Shown: positions 23,376-35,794 of the stretch, piece after piece | How the letters are laid out: each line of letters opens with the position of its first letter | Numbering within the stretch: the stretch's first letter is position 1 | From: Neonectria sp. B-13 | Lineage: Eukaryota > Ascomycota > Sordariomycetes > Hypocreales > Nectriaceae | NCBI GenBank assembly: GCA_002682825.1 | Contig: NOKP01000005.1 | Coordinates: forward strand, 992,001 to 1,056,000 | Direction of reading: 5' to 3' | Length of the DNA: 64,000 bases | Notes under the pieces: model-generated | What the model was told of the DNA's origin: nothing | The model's database searches: none | The model's input: only the letters and a program-made list of their open reading frames with translations | Program-made: the position numbers and the translations under genes

Positions 23376-24420
23376 AATACAATAATTAAAGACTACTAAC
23401 TAGACTAATTCCTTAGCCTTAGGGTATTAATTAGTTTTAACCTCTTTTATATCTTATAGGTTAGACTTTTGAACTATAATTTATAGCTTAAAAATAAGGC
23501 TTAGATCTGCTTAAAATAGGCTATATAGGTTATATAAGAGTCTATAAGTATAGCTTGGTAAAGGCTTATTAGGCTATAGTATAATTTAGAAGAAAGTAGT
23601 TATCTTATATAATTAGTTATATAGTCTTTATATTATATAGAAGGTTAAATAGAATGTAAAAAGGTAACCTAGAAAGTATAAAGGCTAAGCTTTTATCCTA
23701 AAGAGTTTTAGCCTTTTCTAAGATCTAGCTTTTCTAAGGTCTAGCTTTTCTAACTAATTAGAGTAGTAAAACTTATACCTTAACTTTATAATAGAAACTT
23801 TTATCTTCTTAAGTTATTATTACCTTAGGCTTAAGTATTAAGCTTATTATACTATTATTTTTTCTATTTTCTTTTATACTATTTAATCTTTAGTCTTTTC
23901 TTTAGGTATATACTACTAAGGACTATTATATCTAAATAAAAGAAAATAGAAAAAATAATAGTATAATAAGCTTAATACTTGAGCTTAAAGTAATAATAAC
24001 TTAAAAAGATAAAAGTTTTTATTATAAAGTTAAAGTATAAGTTTTACTACTTTAATTAGCTAGAAAAGCTAAATCTTAGAAAAGGCTAAAATCCTTTAAA
24101 ATAAAAGCTTAACCTTTATACTTTCTAGGCTTTTTATATTCTATTTAACTTTTTACCTAATATAATAATTATATAACTAATTATATATAATAACTATCTT
24201 TTAAATTATACTATAGTTTAATAAGCTCTTATTAAGCTATACTTATAAGCTTTTATATAATCTATATAGCCTATTTTAAATAGATCTAAGTTTTATTTTT
24301 AAGCTATAAATTATAGTTTAAAAGTCTAATCTATAAGATATAAAAAGGTTAAAACTGATTAATATTCTAAGGCTAAGGAATTAGTCTAATTAATAGTTTT
24401 TAATTATTATATTCTATTAT
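23370..24420. repeat. Large inverted repeat, about 490-bp arms
   Basis: The left arm (about 23,370-23,880) and right arm (about 23,930-24,420) are reverse complements with scattered transitions. Examples are TTCCTTAGCCTTAG at left and CTAAGGCTAAGGAA at right, and the TTTTTTCTATTTTCTTTTAT segment facing its complement across a roughly 50-bp centre. No open frame. This could be a MITE-like or fold-back element, or two head-to-head repeat copies. Confidence 0.85.
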
Positions 24421-25870
<1,450 letters not shown>

Positions 25871-25977
25871 ATAATCGTAAAGAGCAATAGAAAACTTGAT
25901 CAAGATAGAGGCCGACATTTGGGCTTAATGTGCTGTTATGGCAGCCCGCAGAGCTTTGTCAAATTGTGATGAGCTAC

Positions 25978-28181
25978 CTAAAGCGATGTGATGCCTAGAC
26001 CTTTGGCGTGCATCAAGATATCCATCCTGCTCAGATTCATTAAGCCGGCTGCGTCTATTTCAGCCCAGTTGGATAAAATCGACCTTGCTTGATGGACAGC
26101 AGCAACTGTTGTGGGCATGTCATGCAGACTCGCGAATTCCGGGGCGTCAATAATGCACAAAAGCATCATGGAGACTGCGAAGAGGCTGTGTTACGAAGAA
26201 ATCTTTGTTAGCGTTGTTGACATCATGGCAGATAAAGAGGACAGTCCTCACCATATCAAATTTGTGAATAGCATCAAATGCCTTTCCTGGCAGAGACTCT
26301 GGGCCGAGCTGATGACCAATAAAGAATACTCAATGGCACGCTGAGCACCTTCAAGCATGATGGTATGTTCATCAGGGCTCACGTCGAGATCAGTCATGCT
26401 TAGCAACTGTACCACGTAGGACCAGTTGACCTGAAACCTCGCCGCGTAGTACTGAGCCCGGAGGAAAGCCTTCTGGGTGTCAAGCACAGGCTCCGGCCCC
26501 AGGGGAAACTTGACTGTAGGGTGCAGATGCTCGTACCACTGGTCCAACTGGCTGATCAGCTCCTGGGCTACACGAGGAGCATACGCAACTCTGGTGGTAC
26601 GCCCGGCTCCACACAGCGCGTTCATGTAGATCTGTCGCAGTGCCAGCTCGCTCAGGAGCCAGAAGAATCCCGGTTCGTGACTGTTGAACAGTGGCATCGC
26701 AAGGCGCTCGTATTGATGCAGTTCTGTGCCGTAGTGGATGACGGCCCGCAGCTCATGCTCCAAGATGTAACATGTCAAGTAAACTCGGTGGCAAGCTTCA
26801 AAACGTCCGGCTTCTTGTTCAAGCCACTTTTTGCGAGTCATCTGTCTTGCAATAATGGTTGATGCCACGTGGACTGCATCGAAGGCCGCCAAAGTACGAA
26901 GGCAGAGCAATAGGTACGATCTGCGTGTTTGTTCAGGTCAGAGAAAGCAACACGTCTTCCCCCGTCGGTGCAGAGGACTAGGAGAAGGGGGCGAGGAGTG
27001 TAAACTTACGCCTTCAGGACAAAGCCTTGAGCGACTGCAATTGTGTCTTCATCACCGACAGCAACGTCCAGCTTCCGTGAAGCTATTCGAAAGTAGCCTA
27101 GGCCAGGAGTCTCGATCTGGGCCGACTCGTCCCCTGCTCTGGTGAGAGCACCCAGAGCCAGGATGAATAGACTCAGACCCGACGCCGGCTCACATGAGTC
27201 GAAGCCATTGGCCAAGGTCTCCTGGACTAGCTTGGCACACAACTGTTGATCAAAAATCGGGACCCACGGCAAGACGTTCTTTGCGAAAGATTGCTGATTT
27301 TTCCAGCAGGTTTTGAAGCTCAAATCGACATCGCTGATGTCGAAATGCACCGCCGGATCCAAGATCAGCCGATTGTACTTGTGTTCAACCTCGAGATAAT
27401 CCTCGGCGTCATCGAACAGAAGCGGCTCGAGTTGCTTGGGACACGGCTTGGCTGCGGTTTTGGCGAAGCCGTCCAGGCTCAACCCGATCAAGCACGGTAT
27501 GTCTTGAGGCTGAGCAGTGAGGCTGAAACAGCTTATGGGGCTTGCTGTGTCGTGTGTCAACGGACTGGGCTGAGTGGACGCCTGTCGTTTGTCAGGCGTA
27601 AGGCCTTCGTAGCTGCTGGCCGGGACATTGGTGGCAAGTGGCTCCTGCTGTCGCTCAGTCGCATCGTGGCCGATCTCGCGATAGGAAGCTGTCGGTGTCG
27701 GTACCAGGGCATCTTCAGTCTCGACGCTCGCGGTTCTTGCTTGGAGCAGGACCTCGACACGGGCCAGCAGCGTCGCCAGGTCTTGTTGGCCCGGGACTTG
27801 GGAGTCAACCGATGGCAGGCCGGGACGTTCGGAACTACTGCCGGCCGTTAGAGTCAGTTTGTGGATTGAACCACGGCGACGTAAGTCCAGCACAGAGCCG
27901 CGACGTGAGAGTTGACGAGTGACCTACTACAAGGACGATGGCCCGCTATTGGTCTGACGATAGCAACACTTGATGCCCGCGTTGGAGCAGAAACGGCACT
28001 TCGGCTTGGCGGCATCACACCGCGTCTTTCGCAGCCGACAGGCTTCGCACGCCACCGACACGCGCTTCCGGGGGTGCTTGGCCGGCGGGCCTGGACGCGG
28101 TGGCGACTGCGGCACGTCGGCGACGCTGCTGGCATCCGCAGCCAGCGGTCGCTTGTTGCTGCCAGGACGGGCGGTGGCCAT
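25978..28181 (-). CDS. Zn(II)2Cys6 fungal transcription factor
   Basis: The spliced model is complement(25978..26185, 26252..26920, 27010..27837, 27928..28181), 652 aa. Introns of 66, 89 and 90 bp have GT..AG ends and the reading frame is continuous. The N-terminus carries a binuclear zinc cluster with Cys at 45, 48, 55, 62, 65 and 72 (C-x2-C-x6-C-x6-C-x2-C-x6-C), preceded by a basic stretch (KHPRKR). The C-terminal two thirds resemble the fungal-specific transcription factor domain, with helical Leu-rich segments such as GLSLFILALGALTRAG. Such proteins bind CGG-containing sites in the nucleus and usually control adjacent genes. It is divergent from a sugar porter, with 440 bp between them containing two CGG-N9-CCG sites. 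It most likely regulates the neighbouring carbohydrate genes; that target set is inferred. Confidence 0.9.
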
Positions 28182-28253
28182 GCTTGCCGCAGGTCAGGTT
28201 TGCTGTGGACGAGCGAGCGAGGAGGGAGGGATGGTCGGCTCGGTCGGAGTCGT

Positions 28254-28268
28254 CGGAGAGCACATCCG
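28254..28268. promoter_or_regulatory. CGG-N9-CCG candidate regulator site 1
   Basis: CGG AGAGCACAT CCG lies in the divergent promoter, 73 bp from the regulator start. Inverted CGG half-sites are the usual targets of Zn(II)2Cys6 dimers. One such match alone is weak evidence. Confidence 0.4.
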
Positions 28269-28305
28269 CGCCTTAAGTAGTCTAAGTGACAAGCAAACGT
28301 CGGCT

Positions 28306-28320
28306 CGGAGTTCGGATCCG
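28306..28320. promoter_or_regulatory. CGG-N9-CCG candidate regulator site 2
   Basis: CGG AGTTCGGAT CCG has the same half-sites and the same 9-bp spacing as site 1, whose start lies 52 bp away. Both read CGGAG at the left half-site. Confidence 0.4.
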
Positions 28321-28510
28321 TAGTGGGGTTTTGATCAGCGCCACCTCTGTCCGCGCCAGGGAGTAGGTCACGCTCTTCCCCATGGGGAAGAAAGTCTGGG
28401 GGTTACCATGAACTTGGAGGAGCCTTCAGTCCAGACCGGTGTTTTGGCCCAGGCCCTCAGCTCAGTCATGCGTCGTCGTCTGATGTTGGACGGGCGAAAG
28501 TGCAGCGACG

Positions 28511-28516
28511 TATAAA
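28511..28516 (+). promoter_or_regulatory. TATA box of the sugar porter gene
   Basis: TATAAA lies 111 bp upstream of the porter start codon, a fitting position for a short 5' leader. Confidence 0.5.
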
Positions 28517-28621
28517 GCGGCAAAGCGCGCCGCTGCCCTGCACAGTCCGATCCATCATACAGCCACCAAACAGCATCCAAACCCAGCCAGCACCGTGGGA
28601 TCGAACGCTTCCATCGCAACC

Positions 28622-30573
28622 ATGACGTTCACGCCCAATTGGACAGAGGTGCAGCCGGAGAACAAATGGCGAATCCTCCGCCGCCAGCCCAGATTCGCTG
28701 CCTGGGCCCTGTTCTCCGCCTTGGGAGGAATCATGCTCGGTAAGCAGCCCGCACCTTCAGACGACGGCATCTGCTAAGACACCGTGCTTTGCTAGGATAC
28801 GACTGGGGCGTCTCGAGCAACGCTGCAACGCTTCCTTCTTTTCAAAAGGAGTACGGAAGGGAATTTGCTGCATCGCCTACGGGTTACATCATTCCCGCTA
28901 ACTACCTGTCGGGTTGGTCCGCGGCGGCCAGCGGCGGAGACATCATCGGCATCTTGATCTCCGGCCAACTCATCGAATGGATCGGCCGAAAGCATTCGCT
29001 GTTGGTCGGGGCAGTCATTACATCCATCGGCGTCGGCATGCAGGTTGCAAGCACCGAGTGGATTCTTTTCCTCTGCGGTCGTCTGGTGAACGGTGAGTCT
29101 CGATTCTCCAACAGCTCGGGTCAGGTTCACTAAACTCATCCAACTTTGCAGCCATTGGCTTCGGAATTGTCTACATCCTTTCTCCCGTTTGGATTGGCGA
29201 GAACGTGCGGCCTGAACTCCGCGGGTTCTACTTGTGTCTCATGAACACGTCCATCGTGCTTGGACAACTTCTCTTGGCCATTGTTGCCAAAGCCATCTCA
29301 ACCATGAAGGGTGAATGGTCCCACCGCGTTCTTATACTCACGCAGTTTGCGTTTTGTGGTACGCACGCACCATTCAACATCGAGACGATTACCCCTTGCT
29401 GACCCCTAAAAGTGCCGCTTCTCGTTCTCTATCCGTGGTTTCCCGAGTCTCCCTACTATTTCCTAAAGAAGGGACGGCCCGAACATGCTAGAAAGTCCCT
29501 GAACAGCATTCATGGTTCGCACGACCAAGCGTTGATCGACGCAGAAATGGAACGAATTGCAAAGGACGTCGCATTCAGCGAGACCCTCCAGGCTGCTGCG
29601 ACTGAGAGTGGATCGGCCATCGTCCAATGCTTCCGGGCAACCAACCTGAGACGTACTCTTATCGCCAACCTGCCTGCGATCGAACAGCAGTGTGTTGGCT
29701 CGACATTTGTTCTGGGTAAGAGAGAGGACAACTCTGCGCCTTGTCTCTAAGGAAGCTTTACTAACATATATTCCAGGATTCATTACCTATTTCATGTCCC
29801 TGCTTGAGATCGATGACTATTTCACCGTCACCGTTGTCCTGACAAGCGTGATGCTGTTGTCTAGTGCAGCTGCCTTCCCACTCATCGAGGTGGTTGGACG
29901 GAGAAAGCTCATGATCCCCGGAACATTCTCCTTGACCGCTGCGCTCCTAGTCATGGGAATAACTGGCTGCTTCCATACCAAAGCTGCCGTATGGGTGTTC
30001 TTGGTGTCCATCTTCCTATGGGCCATAGTGTACCAATGCACGCTCGGCGCCATTGGATTCGCCTTTGGTGCCGAAGTGCCGTCCCTGCCGCTGCGCTCGT
30101 CTACTGTCTCTCTCATGGGTTTCAGCCAAATGGCCGGGTATGACATCCAATCCCTTTCCTTGCACTTTACTAACGACATGTGACTGTAGCGTATGGGTCG
30201 TTTCTCTCGTTCTTCCGTACCTGATCAACCCCGACGCCGCGAATCTGGGTGCCAAAATCGGTTTCATCTTTTTCGGTCTCAGCATTCCGTTCTGTATCTT
30301 GATGTGGTTTTTCATTCCCGAAACGAAAGGACTTTCATTCCAAGAGGTATGCAACCAACAGCTCTCAAGATATCACCTTGCAAGTTCAAACACTAATACC
30401 GGGCGGAACCCGACTAGATTGATTATCTATTTACTACCAAGGTCGATTGCCGCTGTTTCCCCGAAAAGATTGCGGAGTATCGCGCGCAGAATGGTGAAGT
30501 CGTCATCGATGTTAATGGAAAGAGCATCAAGGCCGATTGTATTGAAATTGTCCAAGATGAAGGAAAGGTTTAA
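28622..30573 (+). CDS. MFS sugar porter (maltose/alpha-glucoside permease-like)
   Basis: The spliced model is join(28622..28739, 28796..29092, 29152..29358, 29413..29715, 29777..30137, 30190..30346, 30418..30573), 532 aa. All six introns are 51-75 bp and the frame is continuous. The start follows CAACC and is the first ATG after the TATA box. Sugar-porter hallmarks are visible: GYDWGVSS in the first membrane segment, the loop 2-3 motif IGRKHS (Gly103-Arg104-Lys105), FPESPYY after helix 6, VVGRRK in loop 8-9, and PETKGLSFQE at 472-481, the family's C-terminal signature. About 12 membrane segments fit the hydrophobic pattern. It should import a sugar or oligosaccharide across the plasma membrane by proton symport; the substrate cannot be read from sequence. 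Its divergence from the regulator suggests co-control with the downstream enzymes. Confidence 0.93.
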
Positions 30574-31288
30574 GGAGACCAAGCATTGGTGGCTTCTTCT
30601 AGCTGGGATGTTCGAGGCTTATTACTATTCTGTGTGCTATCTTGTTGGAAATTGAAGTCGACATTCACCTGTCGGTTAAATACTCAAATTATTGATACTA
30701 TCCTACAAATACTCAATCTCGCACCTGCTAATTAGTGGGAAGATGCTCCTTGTCTTTACATTCTGTATGAGATGGCTATTTGCTGGATACTCTTCATTCC
30801 ATACTTAGAAGCTACCTTCTCCAACGTTTCACTAACCTTACGAACCTCCTCACTTTATTTACTACTGCAACTTTTGCCATTGGCCTTTTTTGCGCCTCGA
30901 GCAGTTTTGCGCTTTGCAATTGGCTACCTCAAAGAACATCAAAAGGACAAAGCGCTATGCCGAAGTGGCGGGCTACAGGGATAAAATTTCTCTTAAACTC
31001 GCGCAACGTTAGGTTCCATCGGCCCTGGTGAACAGAGAAAAGAGTCTTGCCATAAGCCCTGGGGCATATATTGGCAGGAGTGACCCAAGCTGGCGTATAT
31101 GACATACCGAGATAGGTCACTTCTCCCTAGTCCATAATATGGAGGAAGTCCAGGGCCCCTTCACTGAGGCTCCTACGTTACACTAACGTATGTATTCATG
31201 AACCCAATCGAGCAGAGCAGGGAGGCAAATTAATTCATGGATGCCACCACAACACTCACCACGGCATCTTCGCCGACCGGTAATACTA

Positions 31289-31305
31289 CGGACAGGAACG
31301 TTCCG
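31289..31305. promoter_or_regulatory. CGG-N11-CCG site around a GGAACGTTCC palindrome
   Basis: CGG ACAGGAACGTT CCG has the Gal4-type 11-bp spacing and overlaps a perfect 10-bp palindrome (31295-31304). It lies 471 bp upstream of the SDR start. Confidence 0.35.
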
Positions 31306-31461
31306 TCGGTCCAGGGTGGCTCTTGGCATTCCACTCGGTGCTGGGGACCGGCTCGGATGCAGGGATGTCATCCGACGAGGGCTCCAACAGGATCAGAGAC
31401 GACAATCCCACTCCGACTCCGACGCTCTGACGGATTTCCCTTGTAAAAAGTGGACCGTCAT

Positions 31462-31474
31462 CGGAGCTTCTCCG
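31462..31474 (-). promoter_or_regulatory. CGGAGAAGCTCCG motif (shared cluster word)
   Basis: On the minus strand this reads CGGAGAAGCTCCG, a CGG-N7-CCG. The word CGGAGAAG recurs at 35501 and 37266 in other intergenic regions of the cluster. It lies about 300 bp upstream of the SDR gene. Confidence 0.4.
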
Positions 31475-31775
31475 TCATCCCGGCGAGACTGTCCCTTCAT
31501 CTACATCATTCAATCGGGATAGCTCCATTTTCTCCACAATGGCGGGTCTAGTCTAGTCGTCCGGGGAAATGTGTGAGAGTCTGGACATGACGCTCGGTGA
31601 TCTGTTTTCTGGTGCTGGTAAAACGCAGCATTCGCGATCATTAATACAAGTAAGGGCCTCTCTACAAGCGGATGTGAAGCTCTAACAATATTGCAGTCCA
31701 CATCGCCTCCCACCCATTCCCCTTCCCCTCGCAGATTGCCCGACCTCTGTTTCGTCCATACACCATTTGCCCAAG

Positions 31776-33077
31776 ATGGCTAGTAGCCGTGTCCATCCCG
31801 TCCCCAAGGACCACTTCATAAACATGGAGCATTTTGACGTCTACCCCCAGATCGACCCCCTCCAGGACCTCAAGGGCTCGTTCAAGGGAAAGACTGTCGT
31901 TGTCGCGGGAGGCTCTGGAGGGATAGGAAAAGTTTGTCGAATCCTTATCCTAGCTTCATTCCTTGGAGCCACTGCTAACGATGCTGCTGCAGGCCATCGC
32001 CGAAGCCTTTTGCCTTGCTGGTGCCGCGTCGCTCCACATCGTTGCTCGGTCGAAGGACAAGTGCGAGAAGGCAAAGGCCGACATTCTTGCCGCCTGCAAG
32101 CCTCATGGGCTGGAGCCCGAGATTGTGGCCGCCTCTGGATTCGACGTTGGCAACACCGAAGATGTGGACAGGTTCTGGGCGAACTTCAAGAAGCACCCGC
32201 TCAGGGTAGACGTCGTCGTCAACAACATGGGTACGCCCTCTGATCTGTGTCTTTTGATAAAAATGCATAAGAATCCTGTGTAACCCATGTGTGATAGTAC
32301 GAGTCGATGCCGGAGCCTTTGAGAAAATCGGCGACACTGATCCCAAAGCGTGGTGGGATCTCTGGGTGAGTGAATGCGCGGACAGCGACCCCAATCCACC
32401 AAGCCGAGCTAATGCATTGACACTTCTGACAGGAAACCATTGTGAAGGGCTCATACCTGATGTCGCGTGGCGCGATCCGCAACCGTGATGGGGACGTGAA
32501 GGGCTTGACCATCATCAACACAACGTGAACTCCGCCCCTACTGTTTTGCCACTGGACTACGCTGACTATTACTGCGTAGATCGGACCAATCTAACCAAGG
32601 ATTCGCTTCCACTAGTGTTTACCAAGGCACGAAGAGTGCTTTGAACCGGTGAGTTCCCTAACGACCCGCACGACGAGTGAATTTGTGTCTGACCCATGTA
32701 GTCTCACCGAGGCTCTTGACTGGGATCATGGCCCGGATGGCCTGCGCGCGTTCGCACTTCACCCAGGTAACCCAATCCTATCCATCCCAGTCTTCTCGGA
32801 CGTTTCAATATTCTTGACTAACACATGGCTTCCCGCACACCAAGGCTCTATCTTGACTGAGACCACCGCCACTAATTTCCCCGACCTTGAGATTCCTGGT
32901 AACGCCCGTCTGCCGGGTGGCTTCTGTGTTTGGCTTGCAACGTCGGATAAGGCAGACCCATACAAGGGCCGTTACGTAGACGGAAGTAAGGACCTTAAGA
33001 CTCTTGCCGCTATTGCAGAGAAAAGTGCTGGTAACCCTGAGTGGCATAAGATGCGTCTTGTTAATTATGAAGTTTAA
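31776..33077 (+). CDS. Short-chain dehydrogenase/reductase
   Basis: The spliced model is join(31776..31931, 31993..32230, 32298..32365, 32433..32524, 32580..32648, 32702..32766, 32845..33077), 306 aa. Six introns of 53-78 bp leave the frame continuous. The Rossmann glycine motif GGSGGIGK is at 45-52; an Ala-Arg pair after the second strand (HIVARSKDK) suggests NADP(H); VVVNNM replaces the usual NNAG; catalytic Ser186, Tyr199 and Lys203 have the classical S-x12-Y-x3-K spacing. It is a cytosolic-type enzyme with no signal peptide or membrane segment. It sits between the sugar porter and the DUF1080 gene, so a plausible job is reducing or oxidising a sugar or keto-sugar intermediate. That role is inferred from context; SDR family membership is secure. 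Confidence 0.88.
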
Positions 33078-34261
33078 GGATTTAGATGCCCAGAAAGTTA
33101 AGGTATAAAATGGACTTGGGAATACTATTCTTAAATTACAGTATGTGTTTCTTTATAAAGATAGTTGGTTTAAGTTTAGCTAAAACACAAGTATCTTAAT
33201 ACTGGATGCCTGTGACGCCAACAACCCTGCGTACCAACACCTGTCTTGGGAGAAGGTCAAATATCGTAGAAGGTCCTGGGCTGTCTCAGAAACTCTTAAA
33301 TAAATGCCTGACTAGAATCATCGGCTTCTTCATAGACAGTACGAAGGAGTCTGGCTAGCCTTTCAAGTTCGATGGCTTCTTTTCCGCAAAGTCGATTATG
33401 CTAATTGCCATCTCAACACAGCGACGCCAATCTTCCCTGATGCGCCGTTGATATCAGGGTCAATTGGCCGTTCAAGTGTTGAACTACTTTGGCATTGTTC
33501 CGACGCAGGCGTGGGTGCAAGCTATTGCTAGTGGGAGTGGTATTCTTGGTCTCAAGAGAGACACGGCGTAGCTGATCCGGTCCAAAAGAATGTGGTTCGC
33601 AGGGTTGTACCTTGGCAGAGTCAGCCATGTCCTCGAATGCCATAGGAATGTTGACCCTTACGAATACAACGCTTGAGTGATAAATTCGTGGGTACAGACG
33701 GCGCCACTCTTTCTCTGTCGGCAAACCTAGCAGGCATACAATGCTCTTTTCCTGGGGTATGAAGCATCCCTGGCCCGGGTCGGAGCACGTCTCTTTGCTC
33801 CCCGACTCGCCGATTCCGGGCTGCCGTCGATCCCTATCTAGGCCGAAGTGGATATCTCGGACACGTTATCGGGTAGTTGCCGACCGCCCGATAGTGAGGC
33901 CGCTGGGGATGGTTGCGAAATTGTTCACGTCTACATTGCTAAGGCATGCGAGTTGTGCGCGTCATGGGATGAACAGGGAGCCAAGCCCCGGCGGGGTGAA
34001 GGATTTGGGCTAGTTTAGTTCACGGGGAGTCTCGGGAAACAGACTCGTGACCCGGCAGCTCGGAACCCATGTTCCTCTTCAGCGACTACGGATGCCCCTC
34101 TCGATCCGATGCGGAGCCGAGAGCCATAATGGCCGGGTTTTAAGAGCTTCTCACGGCCGATAAGATGCGACTGAGTTGGCCTTAGATATCCAATTCCGCT
34201 TCTCTTCCCATACCTCAATTCAAATTCGAAAACCGCCATCACCCAGAAAACGCTCCTCACT
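33078..34261. other. Intergenic region upstream of the DUF1080 gene
   Basis: No supported gene; an open frame of about 100 codons on the minus strand near 33,413-33,724 has no recognisable feature. Near 33,770-34,130 CGG/CCG triplets are frequent (GTCGGAGCACG, TCGGACACGTTATCGGG, GCGGAGCCG), suggesting regulator half-sites without one clear pattern. The last 60 bp before the start are pyrimidine-rich. Confidence 0.55.
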
Positions 34262-35125
34262 ATGAGCATTGAAACATTCTCCGAAGATGGCTTTACGCCG
34301 CTTTTCGACGGCAAGACCTTAGATGGCTGGCGTTCTGTTCCCCGTGTCCAGAGCTGGCGCTACCCAGGCGGAGAGCACATCCTAGAGTACCTCGATAAGC
34401 TCAACATGAAGATCCCTCCAAACGCCGAAAAGTACCTCGCTAGATGGTATGTAGAGGATGGGGTCACCATCGGCGAGCAGGAAACCCCAACGTACGGGGG
34501 CTACCTCGTCAGCGAGCAAGCATTTGGCGAGTTTGAGCTCGCATTTGATGCCAAGCCTGACTGGCCCGCCGATACGGGTGTCATGATCCGACGAAACCGC
34601 GACTCCATCGAGGGCATCCAGGTGCTCATCGACCATCGCAAGTCCGGCAACATTGGTGGTTTCTACGGCAACTCCATCGCCGGCTTCCACGGCATAAACT
34701 TTGCCGTCGATGTTGAAAAGGATGAGAATGGCAAGCCTATCGGCCTGAAACTCGAGAGCCCGGACACCACCACCGAGCCTCTTACCCAAGACAAGGTCGA
34801 CATCCTGTCGTACGCGTGCGACCCCCAGGACTTCATCAAGACCTGGAAGTGGGCCGACTGGAACTCGTTCCGCATTCGATGTGTTGGTGGTGCTTTGCCG
34901 ACCGTCACCACGTGGGTAAACGGACTCAAGATCGCAGAGCTCAACCTCGAGACTCTGTCCTGGCCCGACTACAACCCCAAGGACATCGCCAATGTCCTCG
35001 GGCCCTCTGGCCATATCGCTTTCGAGGTACACGACAATGACAGCTGGCTGGGTGAGGGGCGTTGGGGACCTGGATCGCAGTGTAGGTGGAAGAACGTGAG
35101 AATTAAGGATCTTGGTAAGAATTAA
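34262..35125 (+). CDS. DUF1080 / 3-keto-disaccharide hydrolase family protein
   Basis: One exon of 287 aa. It opens with the DUF1080 (PF06439) signature FTPLFDGKTLDGW at 11-23 and keeps the jelly-roll pattern: YGGYLVSEQAFGEFELAFD, DTGVMIRR, a QVLIDH strand, a GGFYGN loop, DWNSFRIRC with an acidic/aromatic rim, HIAFEVHDND and a closing WKNVRIKDL. Bacterial members act on 3-keto-glycosides made by Gfo/Idh/MocA dehydrogenases, cleaving the glycosidic bond by hydrolysis or elimination. Bacterial members are usually secreted or lipoproteins; here there is no signal peptide, so this one should be cytosolic and act on imported substrate. A Gfo/Idh/MocA gene follows 670 bp downstream. A single exon among multi-intron neighbours is compatible with bacterial origin but does not prove it. 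Confidence 0.88.
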   Translation: MSIETFSEDGFTPLFDGKTLDGWRSVPRVQSWRYPGGEHILEYLDKLNMKIPPNAEKYLARWYVEDGVTIGEQETPTYGGYLVSEQAFGEFELAFDAKPDWPADTGVMIRRNRDSIEGIQVLIDHRKSGNIGGFYGNSIAGFHGINFAVDVEKDENGKPIGLKLESPDTTTEPLTQDKVDILSYACDPQDFIKTWKWADWNSFRIRCVGGALPTVTTWVNGLKIAELNLETLSWPDYNPKDIANVLGPSGHIAFEVHDNDSWLGEGRWGPGSQCRWKNVRIKDLGKN

Positions 35126-35794
35126 TGGGCAGTGGGTTTAGCAGAGAAAATAGATGTGCCAACTATAATGTCTATGATGCTGCAAAAGTCTGTCATATAT
35201 GAGGCCATGCGGGATTCATACTGCCGTGACCTACCTGCCCTTTAATCTGCAAACGTAGCCTATAGATTTTTTAAAGACAAGCTCGCACGGGTTATCTAAA
35301 TGCAAACATATCCATCATCAAACTACTCGGAAAAGAATAAGCACTTTTTGCGGCCGTCCGTTTTGTTGATCCAGTCTACATTTATCACGTCGCTGTCAAC
35401 CTCCTCCAGCCCTCAGGTAAAGTTTTATCCCGTACATAGTCTGAGTCTGGGCTCCAAGCGTCTGCTTGTGGCGTTGGGGTTCCCCAGAATCCGGGGCTGG
35501 CGGAGAAGACCCGGTATCCGACACGGGGTTCCCCGTATCCGAACAAGATCAAGACCTCCCCGTTTTCGGCCCAAGTTCGGCAGGCTCCGCCTTCTGGGTG
35601 GTTGAGGCGGGAATGCCTAGTGCGATGCATGTCTGACTACTTTGTCAGCCGCATCGAGTAGTGCGACAGCCAGACTCCCCGGCAAGTGGACTGGACCTCT
35701 GTCCTACTATTCTAGACTACCCTACAAAGCACCCTATAATAAGTCACATTGACCCTTCTTTGGACTACCGTGTTGAAATACATCTCGTTTTCTA
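35126..35794. other. Intergenic region between DUF1080 and Gfo/Idh genes
   Basis: No gene. Positions 35,478-35,600 are dense in CGG/CCG palindromic words (CCCCAGAATCCGGGG, CCCGGTATCCG, CGGGGTTCCCCG), including the shared CGGAGAAG motif. Confidence 0.6.
35501..35513 (+). promoter_or_regulatory. CGGAGAAGACCCG motif (shared cluster word)
   Basis: A CGG-N7-CCG site whose first eight bases equal those at 31462 (minus) and 37266. It lies about 290 bp upstream of the Gfo/Idh/MocA start. Confidence 0.4.

Larger units (their letters stand above)
30574..31775. other. Intergenic region between sugar porter and SDR
   Basis: No supported gene; short open frames lack coding features. The 3' half contains two CGG-type candidate sites, listed separately, and many CCGAC/CCGTC words. 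Confidence 0.6.
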
